The notes: a model not told the origin generated them from the letters alone. Numbered from the stretch's first letter, positions 8,040-14,839 are shown. The stretch is DNA of 32,781 nt from Kitasatospora xanthocidica (GCF_014656195.1 NZ_BNBY01000048.1:13757-46537); one strand, 5' to 3'. Program-made: numbers and translations.

Positions 8040-9197
8040 ATGCCTCTCTCGACCAAGGCCGCGCACCTCGCACTGCCGGCCGCTCTGCTCGCCGGCTGCA
8101 CCGCCGCCCTGCTCCTCCAGCCCGCCTCCGCCGCCTCCGCCGACCCCTCGGGCCCCCGGCGCCGCGACTTCGCCGCCGGCGCCTCGACCACCTCGATCCC
8201 GCTCCCCGCCGGCCACGGCCTCGCCGCGCGCGACACCCCGCCGTTCGAACTCCTCGGGGTCGGCTGGGACGGCCCGCCGGACGCGCTGGCCGGCACCGGG
8301 ATCCGGGTCCGCACCCGGGACGCGGACAGCGGGGAATGGGGCGGCTGGCACCCGCTGGAGACCGACGCCGAGGACGGCCCGGACCACGCGCCGCACGGAG
8401 CCACCGCTCCCCTGTGGACCGGCCGCAGCGACGGCGTCGAGGTCGACGTCCGGCCCGGCCCCGGCGGACCGCCGCCCGGTCTGCGCCTCGAACTGGTCGA
8501 CCCCGGCCGGGGCACTGCCGCGGCGGCCGCCCGGACCCTGCCCGCCGAGCCCGCCCGGCCCGCCGACGCCGGCCAGGTCCCGCGTCCGGCCATCGTCACC
8601 CGGGCCGGCTGGGGCGCCGACGAGTCGCTGCGCGACCAGGCCTTCGAGTACACCGGCCCGGTCCGCGAGGTCTTCGTCCACCACACCGCCACCGCGACCG
8701 ACTACGCCTGCGGCGACGCCCCCCGGGTGATCCGGGCGATCTACCAGTACCACGTCAAGACCAGCGGCTGGCGGGACATCGGCTACAACTTCCTGGTCGA
8801 CCGCTGCGGCACGGTCTACGAGGGCCGCGCCGGCGGGGTCGAGCTGCCCGTCCACGGCGCCCACACCCTCGGCTTCAACACCGACTCCTCCGGCGTCGCC
8901 GCGATCGGCACCTACGTCGGCGACCAGCCGACCCAGCCCCTCCTCGACGGCCTCGCCGCCGTCGCCGCCTGGAAGCTCGGCCTCACCGGCCAACCCGCCG
9001 AGGGCCGCACCCCGCTCACCTCGACCTCCGACGCCAGCCGCTACCCCAAGGGCACCGTCGTCGACTTCGACGCCGTCTCCGGGCACCGCGACGCCTTCAA
9101 CACCGAATGCCCCGGCAACGCCCTGTACGACCGGCTCCCCGCCCTGCGCACGGCCGCGGCCCGGCTGCAGACCCCGCCGGTCCCGCCGACGCCCTGA
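8040..9197 (+). CDS. Secreted PGRP-type N-acetylmuramoyl-L-alanine amidase
   Basis: A 385-residue exported zinc amidase that cuts the bond between muramic acid and the stem peptide. Residues 1 to about 32 form a signal peptide (positive start, Leu/Ala core, ASA-type cleavage sites). The N-terminal half has no recognised catalytic motif. The PGRP/amidase_2 domain covers about residues 182-360, starting at RAGWGADESL. Zinc ligands can be placed by the T7-lysozyme pattern: H214 (in VHHTAT), H349 (SGHRD) and C357 (TECPG), with H349 and C357 eight residues apart as expected. All ligands are present, so it should be an active hydrolase rather than a recognition-only protein. The ATG at 8040 is the only start giving a proper signal peptide. 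A convergent terminator follows. Confidence 0.92.
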   Translation: MPLSTKAAHLALPAALLAGCTAALLLQPASAASADPSGPRRRDFAAGASTTSIPLPAGHGLAARDTPPFELLGVGWDGPPDALAGTGIRVRTRDADSGEWGGWHPLETDAEDGPDHAPHGATAPLWTGRSDGVEVDVRPGPGGPPPGLRLELVDPGRGTAAAAARTLPAEPARPADAGQVPRPAIVTRAGWGADESLRDQAFEYTGPVREVFVHHTATATDYACGDAPRVIRAIYQYHVKTSGWRDIGYNFLVDRCGTVYEGRAGGVELPVHGAHTLGFNTDSSGVAAIGTYVGDQPTQPLLDGLAAVAAWKLGLTGQPAEGRTPLTSTSDASRYPKGTVVDFDAVSGHRDAFNTECPGNALYDRLPALRTAAARLQTPPVPPTP

Positions 9198-9220
9198 CCG
9201 CGGCGCTCCCGGGCTCCCCT

Positions 9221-9247
9221 CCCCGCGCCCCGTCCGGGGGCGCGGGG
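9221..9247. terminator. Bidirectional terminator between convergent genes
   Basis: CCCCGCGCCCC (9221-9231) and GGGGCGCGGGG (9237-9247) form a perfect 11-bp stem with a 5-nt loop, located between the amidase stop and the stop of the minus-strand SnoaL-like gene. Confidence 0.75.
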
Positions 9248-9266
9248 AACGTGCCGGCCCCGGCGC

Positions 9267-9767
9267 TCAGCCGGCGCTCTCCACGGCGCCCCACCGCCGC
9301 ACCAGCTCCCGCAGCTCCTCCGTCAGCACCGTCCCCAGGTCCGGCCGGAGGTCGTACCGCGCCGGGGTGTTCTGCAGCAGCGCGATCCGCCACCCCGCCC
9401 CCGCGTTCACCGCGATCACCGTCTGCACCGCGTTGAGCCCCGGGTCGAGCTCCCGCGCGCCGGCCGGCACCATGCCCACGACGGCCTCCAGCTGCGCCAC
9501 CCCCGCCCCCAGCGCCCGCACCCGGCGGACGGCCGCCACGTAACGGGGCGTCGGGTGGTCCGCGAAGACCCGCCCCAGCTCGGCGGCGATCGCCGACCGG
9601 CCCCGGTGCCCGCTCCCGTCGTAGCCGATCACCTCGCCGTCCTCCGCGAACGGCCCGGCGAAGGCCGCGCCGTCCCGCCGGTTCCACCCGTCCAGCATCC
9701 GGCGGTACAGCCCCCGCACCGCGATCTCGTCCCCGGAGGGCAGCTCCGGCAGCCGCGTATCGTTCAT
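9267..9767 (-). CDS. SnoaL-like / SgcJ-EcaC family protein
   Basis: A 166-residue small protein with the NTF2-like cone fold pattern: an N-terminal helix AVRGLYRRMLDGWNRRDGAAFAGPFAEDGEVIGYDGSGHRGR, then beta strands, and a closing strand pair around AVQTVIAVNAGAGWRIALLQNTPA. This is the SgcJ/EcaC or DUF4440 type. Members bind small hydrophobic ligands or act as isomerases or hydrolases, but no specific function can be assigned. The ATG at 9767 is chosen because the domain begins right after it; longer open frames upstream have shadow-type composition. It is divergent from the glycosylase gene with a 40-nt gap. Confidence 0.82.
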   Translation of the reverse strand: MNDTRLPELPSGDEIAVRGLYRRMLDGWNRRDGAAFAGPFAEDGEVIGYDGSGHRGRSAIAAELGRVFADHPTPRYVAAVRRVRALGAGVAQLEAVVGMVPAGARELDPGLNAVQTVIAVNAGAGWRIALLQNTPARYDLRPDLGTVLTEELRELVRRWGAVESAG

Positions 9768-9791
9768 ATCCCCATGGTCGGCGACGGCGGC

Positions 9792-9800
9792 GAAGGAGGC
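9792..9800 (+). promoter_or_regulatory. Ribosome binding site GAAGGAGGC setting the GTG start
   Basis: GAAGGAGG is a near-ideal Shine-Dalgarno sequence and lies 7-8 nt before GTG at 9808. It selects this start for the DNA glycosylase among the in-frame options. Confidence 0.75.
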
Positions 9801-9807
9801 GACGGCA

Positions 9808-10746
9808 GTGACGGGCGGGGCGGACGGTACGGGCGGCGGCGCGGCGCGGCGCTGGCGGCCGGGCTTCCCGCTGGACGCGGCCCGGACCCTGCTGCCGCTG
9901 CGCCGCGGCCCCGCCGACCCGTCGTACCGCACCACCGGCGACGGCGCCGTCTGGCGCGCCTCCCGCACCCCGGGGGGCATCGGCACCCTGCGGGTGCTGG
10001 CGCGCCCCGCCGCGGGCGAGGTCGAGGCGACCGCCTGGGGCCCGGGCGCGGAGTGGCTGCTGGACCGGCTCCCCGTCCTGCTGGGCGCGCAGGACGAACC
10101 GGAGGCGCTGGTGCTGCCGCCCGGTCCGCTGCGGGACGCCCAGCGCCGTACCGCCGGGGTGCGGCTGACCCGCACCGGCCTGGTGCTGGAGTCGCTGGTC
10201 CCGGCGGTCCTGGAGCAGAAGGTCACCACCGACGAGGCCTACCGTGCCTGGCGCACCCTGCTGCGGGACTTCGGCACCCCGGCGCCGGGCCCGGCCGAGG
10301 GGATGCGGGTGCCGCCGTCGGCCCGGGAGTGGGCGCTGATCCCGAGTTGGGAGTGGCACCGGGCGGGCGTGGACCCGAAGCGGTCCGCGACGGTGATGCG
10401 CGCGGTCCGGCTGGCGCCCCGGCTGGAGGAGGCGTCCGCGATGGGCCACGAGGAGGCCTTCGCCCGCCTCACCGCCGTCCCGGGCATCGGCGTCTGGACG
10501 GCGGCCGAGACCCTGCAGCGCAGCAACGGGGACCCGGACGCGGTCTCGGTCGGCGACTTCCACCTGCCCAACCTGGTCGGCTGGGCGCTGGCCGGCCGCC
10601 CCCGCAGCGACGACGCCCAGATGCTCGCCCTGCTGGAGCCCTACCGTCCGCACCGCCACCGCGTCTGCCGCCTGCTGGCGGCCACCGCCGTCCACGCCCC
10701 CCGCTACGGCCCCCGCCTCACGCCCAACGACCACCGCCGCCGCTGA
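9808..10746 (+). CDS. AlkA-type DNA-3-methyladenine glycosylase
   Basis: A 312-residue helix-hairpin-helix base-excision enzyme that removes alkylated purines. The HhH motif is LTAVPGIGVWTAAETL (about 222-237), followed by the GPD region with the catalytic aspartate D250 in the VSVGDFHL context, which is the AlkA/MPG-II signature. The N-terminal part (about 15-110) matches the AlkA N-terminal beta domain. The C-terminal segment LLEPYRPHRHRVCRLL is typical of actinobacterial AlkA homologues. No Ada methyltransferase domain is fused. The start is GTG at 9808, supported by a strong Shine-Dalgarno sequence. It lies alone, divergent from the SnoaL-like gene and convergent with fbiB; its stop codon sits inside a hairpin loop. 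Confidence 0.9.
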   Translation: MTGGADGTGGGAARRWRPGFPLDAARTLLPLRRGPADPSYRTTGDGAVWRASRTPGGIGTLRVLARPAAGEVEATAWGPGAEWLLDRLPVLLGAQDEPEALVLPPGPLRDAQRRTAGVRLTRTGLVLESLVPAVLEQKVTTDEAYRAWRTLLRDFGTPAPGPAEGMRVPPSAREWALIPSWEWHRAGVDPKRSATVMRAVRLAPRLEEASAMGHEEAFARLTAVPGIGVWTAAETLQRSNGDPDAVSVGDFHLPNLVGWALAGRPRSDDAQMLALLEPYRPHRHRVCRLLAATAVHAPRYGPRLTPNDHRRR

Positions 10747-10758
10747 GCAGCGGCGGTG
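10732..10758. terminator. Convergent hairpin overlapping the glycosylase stop
   Basis: CACCGCCGC (10732-10740) pairs with GCGGCGGTG (10750-10758) around a 9-nt loop that contains the stop codon. It is placed between the convergent glycosylase and fbiB genes. Confidence 0.6.
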
Positions 10759-10775
10759 CGGGCCCGGGGCAGCGG

Positions 10776-12068
10776 CTACCGCACCTCGATGAAGGTGTCG
10801 GCGGCGCGGGCCGGGCGGTCGCGCGGGGGTTCGGCCGGGCGGCCGACCGCGACGGCGCCCATCGGGTCCCAGCCGTCCGGCAGGTCGAGGGCGGCCCGGA
10901 CGGTGTCGCGGCAGAACATGGTGGAGGAGACCCAGGCGGAGCCGTAGCCCTCGCCGGTGAGGGCGACCAGCAGGTTCTGCACGGCGGCGCCGGCGGCGAC
11001 GGTGAACATCTCCCGTTCGGCGGCGGCGCGCCGGGCGTCGGGGTAGTCGTGCGAGCCGTCGGTCACCAGGCAGGGCACCACCAGGTACGGCGCGTCGCGC
11101 AGGACGTCGCCGCGGGCGGTGCGGCGGGCGATCCTGGCCTCGTCCCAGCCGTCGAGTTCGCGCAGGTCCCGCTGCCAGGCGGCGAGCATCGCGTCGAGCA
11201 GCCGGGTGCGGGTGTCGGGCGACTCCAGCAGCACGAACCGCCACGGCGTGGTGTGGTGCGGGGCGGGCGCGGTGACGGCGGCCGCGACGGCGCGGCGGAC
11301 GGCGGCCGGGTCGACCGGTTCGGTGGTGAAGGAGCGGACGGTGCGCCGCAGGGTGACGGCCTCCCGCAGGGCTTCGGAGGTGCCGATGCGGAACATGTCG
11401 TCCGCGGCGGGCCGGACCAGCGGCCGGGCGCCGGCGCCGTCCTCGGCGGTGACCAGGTGCCCGAGCCCGCGCACGACCGCCACCGGGACGCCGGTGGCCT
11501 TGCCCTTGACCAGGTCGGCGGCGGCGGCGAGCTCGTCGGCGGTCGCGGTGACGGTCATCGCCAGCTCGTTGCCGTGGCTGTCGACGCGGCCCCGGTGGTC
11601 CTCCAGGGCGGAGAGCCCGGCGGCGCCGATCGCGACGTCGGTGAGCCCGTTGCGCCAGGGCCGTCCGAAGGTGTCGGTGACGACGACCGCGAGCCGGCGG
11701 CCGGTGAGTCCCTGCAGCCGGGCCCGCAGGGCGCGGGCCGAGGCGTCCGGGTCCTCGGGGAGCAGCAGCACGGTGCCGGGGGCGGTGTTGGAGGCGTCGA
11801 CCCCGGCGGCGGCCATGACGAAGCCGTTGCGGTTCTCGACGATCCGGACCGGTCCGCGCCGGGCGACGACCCGGACGGTCTCGGCGTCTATCGCGGCCTC
11901 GCGGTCGGCGGCGTGCAGCAGCCGGCCCTCGGCCTTGCTGACGACCTTCGAGGTGACGAGCAGGATGTCGCCGTCCTCGAAGGTCCCGGCCTTGGCGATC
12001 AGGGCGCCGAGGTCGGCCCCCGCGTCGACCTCGGGGATGCCGTCGACGCCCAGGATCTCCAGCGTCAC
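10776..12068 (-). CDS. fbiB: Bifunctional F420 synthesis enzyme FbiB
   Basis: A 430-residue two-domain enzyme of coenzyme F420 synthesis. Residues about 1-240 form the CofE-type gamma-glutamyl ligase domain, which adds glutamates to F420-0; visible motifs are DILLVTSKVVSKAEGR and VVVTDTFGRPWRNGLTDVAIG. Residues about 245-430 form an FMN-binding nitroreductase-like domain, which in mycobacterial FbiB reduces dehydro-F420-0 (established knowledge); here RRTVRSFTTEPVD and the late NLLVALTGEGYGSAW stretch mark it. Both domains are complete. The GTG start at 12068 overlaps the fbiA stop by four bases (GTGA), so translation is coupled and the two belong to one operon. Acts in the cytosol. Confidence 0.95.
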   Translation of the reverse strand: MTLEILGVDGIPEVDAGADLGALIAKAGTFEDGDILLVTSKVVSKAEGRLLHAADREAAIDAETVRVVARRGPVRIVENRNGFVMAAAGVDASNTAPGTVLLLPEDPDASARALRARLQGLTGRRLAVVVTDTFGRPWRNGLTDVAIGAAGLSALEDHRGRVDSHGNELAMTVTATADELAAAADLVKGKATGVPVAVVRGLGHLVTAEDGAGARPLVRPAADDMFRIGTSEALREAVTLRRTVRSFTTEPVDPAAVRRAVAAAVTAPAPHHTTPWRFVLLESPDTRTRLLDAMLAAWQRDLRELDGWDEARIARRTARGDVLRDAPYLVVPCLVTDGSHDYPDARRAAAEREMFTVAAGAAVQNLLVALTGEGYGSAWVSSTMFCRDTVRAALDLPDGWDPMGAVAVGRPAEPPRDRPARAADTFIEVR

Positions 12069-13024
12069 CGGCGGACCTGCTCGGCCAGCGCCAGCGCGGC
12101 CCGGGCCATCTCGGCGGTGGCCTCGACGTCGGTCATCAGCAGCGGGACGGCCCGGCAGGCGATCCCGGCCTCCTCGACCGCGGCCACCGAGGCCTCGTCG
12201 GCGGTGTCGACCAGCCAGCCGTCGATCAGCGCGGAGCCGTAGTTCAGCGCCACGGCCTCCGCGGTGGCCTCGACGCCGACGGCGGCGAGCACCTTGTCGG
12301 CCATGCCGCGCACCGGCGCCCCGCCGATGATCGGGGAGAGGCCGACGACCGGCGCCGGGGCGGCGGCGACGGCCTCCCGGATGCCGGGGACGGCGAGGAT
12401 GGTGCCGATCGAGACCACCGGGTTGGACGGCGGGAAGAGGATGACGTCGGCGGCGGCGATCGCCTCCAGCACGCCGGGTGCGGGCTTGGCGGTGTCGGCG
12501 CCGACCGGGACGATCGCCTCGGCGTCCACGGCGGCGTGCAGCCGGACCCAGTACTCCTGGAAGTGGACGGCCCGGGTGCCCTGCTCGTCGGTGATCCGCA
12601 CATGGGTCTCGACCCGGTCGTCGCTCATCGGCAGCAGCCGCACGCCGGGCTTCCAGCGCACGCAGAGCGCCTCGGTGACCTGACTGAGGCTGTACCCGGC
12701 GGTGAGCATCTGGCTGCGGACGAGGTGGGTGGCGAAGTCCCGGTCGCCGAGCCCGAACCACTCGGGGCCGACGCCGTACTCCTTCATCTCGGCCTTGATC
12801 GACCAGGTCTCGTCGGTCCGGCCCCAGCCCTGTTCCTCGTGGATGCCGCCGCCGAGGGTGTACATCACGGTGTCGAGGTCGGGGCAGACCTTGAGCCCGT
12901 AGAGGTGGATGTCGTCGCCGGTGTTTCCGATGACGGTGATCTCGTCCTGCGGTCCGACCGCCGCGAGGAGTCCGCGCAGGAAGCGCGCCCCGCCGATCCC
13001 GCCTGCCAGTGCCACGATGCGCAT
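12065..13024 (-). CDS. fbiA: 2-phospho-L-lactate transferase FbiA (CofD)
   Basis: A 319-residue enzyme that transfers the activated C3 acid moiety (phosphoenolpyruvyl or lactyl phosphate guanylate) to Fo, giving (dehydro-)F420-0. Visible signatures are the Rossmann-like start RIVALAGGIGGARFLRGL, NTGDDIHLYGLKVCPDLDT, the GWGRTDET loop, and FPPSNPVVSIGTIL with SPIIGG. Length matches the family (about 320). An AGGA Shine-Dalgarno-like sequence precedes the ATG. It lies 41 nt after cysteine dioxygenase on the same strand and overlaps fbiB by 4 bp; no strong terminator is visible between the dioxygenase and fbiA, so all three may be co-transcribed. Confidence 0.96.
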   Translation of the reverse strand: MRIVALAGGIGGARFLRGLLAAVGPQDEITVIGNTGDDIHLYGLKVCPDLDTVMYTLGGGIHEEQGWGRTDETWSIKAEMKEYGVGPEWFGLGDRDFATHLVRSQMLTAGYSLSQVTEALCVRWKPGVRLLPMSDDRVETHVRITDEQGTRAVHFQEYWVRLHAAVDAEAIVPVGADTAKPAPGVLEAIAAADVILFPPSNPVVSIGTILAVPGIREAVAAAPAPVVGLSPIIGGAPVRGMADKVLAAVGVEATAEAVALNYGSALIDGWLVDTADEASVAAVEEAGIACRAVPLLMTDVEATAEMARAALALAEQVRR

Positions 13025-13065
13025 GGGGTCATCCTGCCACGGCCCGACCCTCCGTCAGCGCGGGC

Positions 13066-13704
13066 TCAGTGGCTCTCGGACGGCGCCCGCAGCGGCTCCG
13101 GGTGCTGCTCGGGGACGGCGTGGGTGCCGTACTGGTTCATCTCGGTGAGGCCCGGGGTGTAGAGGTGGATGGAGACGGCGGGTTCGAGGGCGCCGTTGAC
13201 CACCTCGTGCAGGTAGCCGGAGGAGAAGACCCGGTGGCCGCCGGGCCTGAGCGTGCGGGCGCCCTCGCCGGCGTGCGTGAGGGAGCGCTCGATGAGCTCG
13301 CCCCGGACGACGGTCATCACGCCGGAGGACTCGCCGTGGTCGTGGAAGCCGCTGCTCTGGCCGGGCAGCCAGCTGAGCAGCCAGACCTCGTAGCCGGGGC
13401 CGGTCTCCAGCCGGGCGTACCAGCGGGTCAGCGCGTCGTAGCGGACCAGCGGCTCCCAGCGGGCGCGGTCGGCGGCGATCTCGCGGACCAGCCTGGCGTA
13501 CTCGGCCACGGTGGTGGGGTGGGCCGGCAGGTCGGTGCGGGCGAGGTGGGGGAAGGCGAGCGGGTCGCCGGCGATGGAGACGTCGCTGAGGCCGTCCGCC
13601 CAGCGGCGTCCGTCGGCGGGGCGGCCGGTGCGGGCGGGGGAGAGGCCAAGGCGGGCGAGCTTGTTGCGGTCGCGGTTCCGCCTGCGGATGCGGATCATGC
13701 GCAC
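13066..13704 (-). CDS. Cysteine dioxygenase family protein
   Basis: A 212-residue cupin of the CDO type I family, which oxidises cysteine to cysteine sulfinic acid with a non-haem iron. The three-histidine iron site is visible: H121 and H123 (in GFHDHGES) and H166 (in YLHEVVN). The later HLYTPG motif supplies H180 and Y182, equivalent to the His/Tyr pair near the active site of known enzymes. The cysteine that forms the Cys-Tyr crosslink in mammalian CDO is replaced by Gly in the usual position (SSGV), as in most bacterial forms. GTG at 13704 is preferred because GAGGA lies 8 nt before it; an ATG two codons later is possible. It is preceded by a poly-cysteine leader peptide ORF and followed by fbiA and fbiB on the same strand. 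Confidence 0.9.
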   Translation of the reverse strand: MRMIRIRRRNRDRNKLARLGLSPARTGRPADGRRWADGLSDVSIAGDPLAFPHLARTDLPAHPTTVAEYARLVREIAADRARWEPLVRYDALTRWYARLETGPGYEVWLLSWLPGQSSGFHDHGESSGVMTVVRGELIERSLTHAGEGARTLRPGGHRVFSSGYLHEVVNGALEPAVSIHLYTPGLTEMNQYGTHAVPEQHPEPLRAPSESH

Positions 13705-13784
13705 GGGAGTCGTCCTCGGAGGAGTCGGCTGGATTCGTCGGGATCAGCCGGGTCCGGGATGTCCTGGGGCGGGAATCGCGGGCG

Positions 13785-13851
13785 GCCTCTGTGCTTCCTG
13801 GGGGCGGCGCGCGGTGGGACGCGGGCGCCTAGATACAGCAGGAACAGAGGC
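13785..13851 (-). promoter_or_regulatory. Leader RNA stem pairing the cysteine-codon stretch with downstream RNA
   Basis: In the minus-strand transcript, GCCUCUGUUCCUG (13851-13839, inside leader codons 22-26) can pair with CAGGA plus ACAGAGGC (13800-13796 and 13792-13785), leaving a 3-nt bulge (13795-13793). The stem has 13 pairs. Its loop holds a second hairpin, 13829-13806 (GGCGC/GCGCC plus an inner GCG/CGC with a 2-nt bulge), which starts at the leader stop codon. A ribosome on the cysteine codons would block the long stem, so this is a candidate attenuator or translation switch. Pairing is by eye; no energy was calculated. Confidence 0.6.
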
Positions 13852-13915
13852 GACAACAAGAGTTCACGGCACGGCGAAGCGTGGAACCGCTCCGGGGGCT
13901 GGCGAACTCTGACAT
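13829..13915 (-). CDS. Poly-cysteine leader peptide (28 aa) upstream of cysteine dioxygenase
   Basis: An ATG-to-TAG ORF of 28 codons. The N-terminus is MSEFASPRSG and the C-terminus is NSCCRLCSCCI, so five of the last nine residues are cysteine. Four of the five cysteines use TGT, a codon avoided in this GC-rich genome, and the Cys-rich end is visibly AT-richer than its surroundings. The ATG is the only start in this frame after an upstream in-frame TGA; it has no Shine-Dalgarno sequence but lies 7 nt after a -10 box, so translation from a leaderless mRNA is expected. It sits 124 nt before the dioxygenase start. Leaderless poly-cysteine small ORFs are known cysteine-responsive attenuators in mycobacteria (established knowledge); a similar role here is inference. 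Confidence 0.75.
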   Translation of the reverse strand: MSEFASPRSGSTLRRAVNSCCRLCSCCI

Positions 13916-13922
13916 AGGGAAA

Positions 13923-13952
13923 AGGACACCGCATCCGCAGGGCCGGTGTCAA
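13923..13952 (-). promoter_or_regulatory. Promoter of the leader peptide / cysteine dioxygenase transcript
   Basis: On the minus strand a perfect -35 TTGACA (13952-13947) is followed 18 nt later by TGTCCT (13928-13923). The predicted transcript start coincides with the A of the leader ATG (13915). Confidence 0.65.
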
Positions 13953-14004
13953 ACCGATCGATGCGGCATTCGAGTGGGTTCGATCCGGATCTTGCCCTGA
14001 TGGG

Positions 14005-14016
14005 GTGATTCATCAC
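14005..14016. promoter_or_regulatory. BldD-like inverted repeat 1 upstream of whiB
   Basis: GTGATTCATCAC is a perfect inverted repeat with a 2-nt centre. With its flanks it reads GGTGA-N4-TCACT, one base from the BldD half-site pattern AGTGA-N-TCACT. Confidence 0.45.
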
Positions 14017-14050
14017 TGTCTATGTTTCGATGGGAAGATCGCCGGGAAGG

Positions 14051-14069
14051 CAGGCCGATGACCGGCCTG
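14051..14069. repeat. Perfect 7-bp inverted repeat upstream of whiB
   Basis: CAGGCCG and CGGCCTG flank ATGAC (14058-14062). It could be a hairpin in a long whiB leader or an operator; nothing decides between them. Confidence 0.5.
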
Positions 14070-14073
14070 TGGT

Positions 14074-14090
14074 GGTGACCGGGCGTCACC
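14074..14090. promoter_or_regulatory. BldD-like inverted repeat 2 upstream of whiB
   Basis: GGTGAC and GTCACC flank CGGGC, a perfect 6-bp inverted repeat that also reads GTGA-N-TCAC, the core of the BldD half-sites. Confidence 0.45.
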
Positions 14091-14153
14091 TGGCGAATGG
14101 TTGCGGACGGTTCGGCGCTGTTCAGGACCTTGAAGCAGAAGGTCCGTTGTGTC

Positions 14154-14172
14154 CGAATATGTACACTATTCG
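14154..14172. promoter_or_regulatory. AT-rich palindrome CGAATA-N7-TATTCG
   Basis: The 6-bp arms CGAATA and TATTCG are perfect reverse complements around TGTACAC, which itself contains the palindrome TGTACA. It is unusually AT-rich for this genome and lies about 155 nt before whiB. It may be a regulator binding site or part of an upstream promoter; the regulator is unknown. Confidence 0.45.
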
Positions 14173-14223
14173 TAACGGCTTGGTGCCGGGGAGTGAATCC
14201 TGGCTCCAATACCAGAGCTCGGC

Positions 14224-14259
14224 TTGACTGAGCCAGAGTGACGCAACTGTAATTTCACT
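14224..14259 (+). promoter_or_regulatory. whiB promoter with overlapping BldD-like box
   Basis: TTGACT (14224-14229) and TGTAAT (14248-14253) are 18 nt apart, a good vegetative promoter starting near 14260. AGTGA (14237-14241) and TCACT (14255-14259) form an inverted pair with a 13-nt gap, matching the BldD pattern AGTGA-N-TCAC and lying across the spacer and -10 box. BldD repression of whiB is known in Streptomyces; binding here is inferred from the motif. Confidence 0.65.
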
Positions 14260-14328
14260 CGTGTCGTCAGCCGCACGAGGCAACGGCAACCACGGGGACG
14301 CCAAGTAGGGGCAGAGGAGGCGCGCCAC

Positions 14329-14601
14329 ATGAGCGAGCTCTTTGAGCTGTTGATCGGGGACGGCATCGCGGAGGAGGAAGAGGAACTCGGTTGGCAGGAG
14401 CGCGCGTTGTGCGCCCAGACCGACCCGGAGTCCTTCTTCCCCGAGAAGGGCGGCTCAACCCGCGAGGCCAAGAAGGTCTGCCTCGCCTGCGAGGTCCGGT
14501 CCGAGTGCCTGGAGTACGCCCTCGCCAATGACGAGCGGTTCGGCATCTGGGGCGGCCTCTCCGAGCGCGAGCGCCGGCGGCTCAAGAAGAGCGCGGTCTG
14601 A
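14329..14601 (+). CDS. whiB: Developmental regulator WhiB
   Basis: A 90-residue Wbl protein that carries a [4Fe-4S] cluster and works with WhiA to start sporulation septation (established for Streptomyces). The four cluster cysteines are C28, C51, C54 and C60, and the GIWGG turn is at 72-76, followed by the basic tail ERERRRLKK. The segment from GWQERALCAQTDPESFFPEKGG onward is essentially the WhiB sequence of S. coelicolor from memory, while the acidic N-terminus is variable. AGAGGAGG (14313-14320) lies 8 nt before the ATG and fixes the start. The regulatory region upstream is over 400 nt and shared with the divergent cysteine dioxygenase leader. Confidence 0.97.
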   Translation: MSELFELLIGDGIAEEEEELGWQERALCAQTDPESFFPEKGGSTREAKKVCLACEVRSECLEYALANDERFGIWGGLSERERRRLKKSAV

Positions 14602-14663
14602 GCGGGCGGGCCCCGGCTCCCGCTGATCCCTCGACAACGACGGACAACCGCACAGCCGTACGG

Positions 14664-14691
14664 GCGCCTCACCGCGGTGGTGGGGCGCTTT
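14664..14691 (+). terminator. whiB terminator candidate
   Basis: GCGCCTCACC can pair with GGTG..GGGGCGC, an imperfect stem ending in CTTTC, about 60 nt after the whiB stop. Confidence 0.55.
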
Positions 14692-14839
14692 CGTGTTCCC
14701 GGCCCGGCCCCACCGGCTCCCGGTAGCCCCGCCCCCGTCCCCTCCCGGCCCTCTCCCGGCCCCCGCTCCCGCCGCCGCCCGGCCCCCGCCTTCACCGTCC
14801 CCGCACCGGCTCCCGGACGAACCGTCCACCGGGAGCCGT

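Noticed and set aside
13695..13952. An 85-codon minus-strand frame across the leader region before cysteine dioxygenase
   Set aside because: It has no family features and runs through the promoter; the 28-codon Cys-rich ORF in another frame explains the region better.
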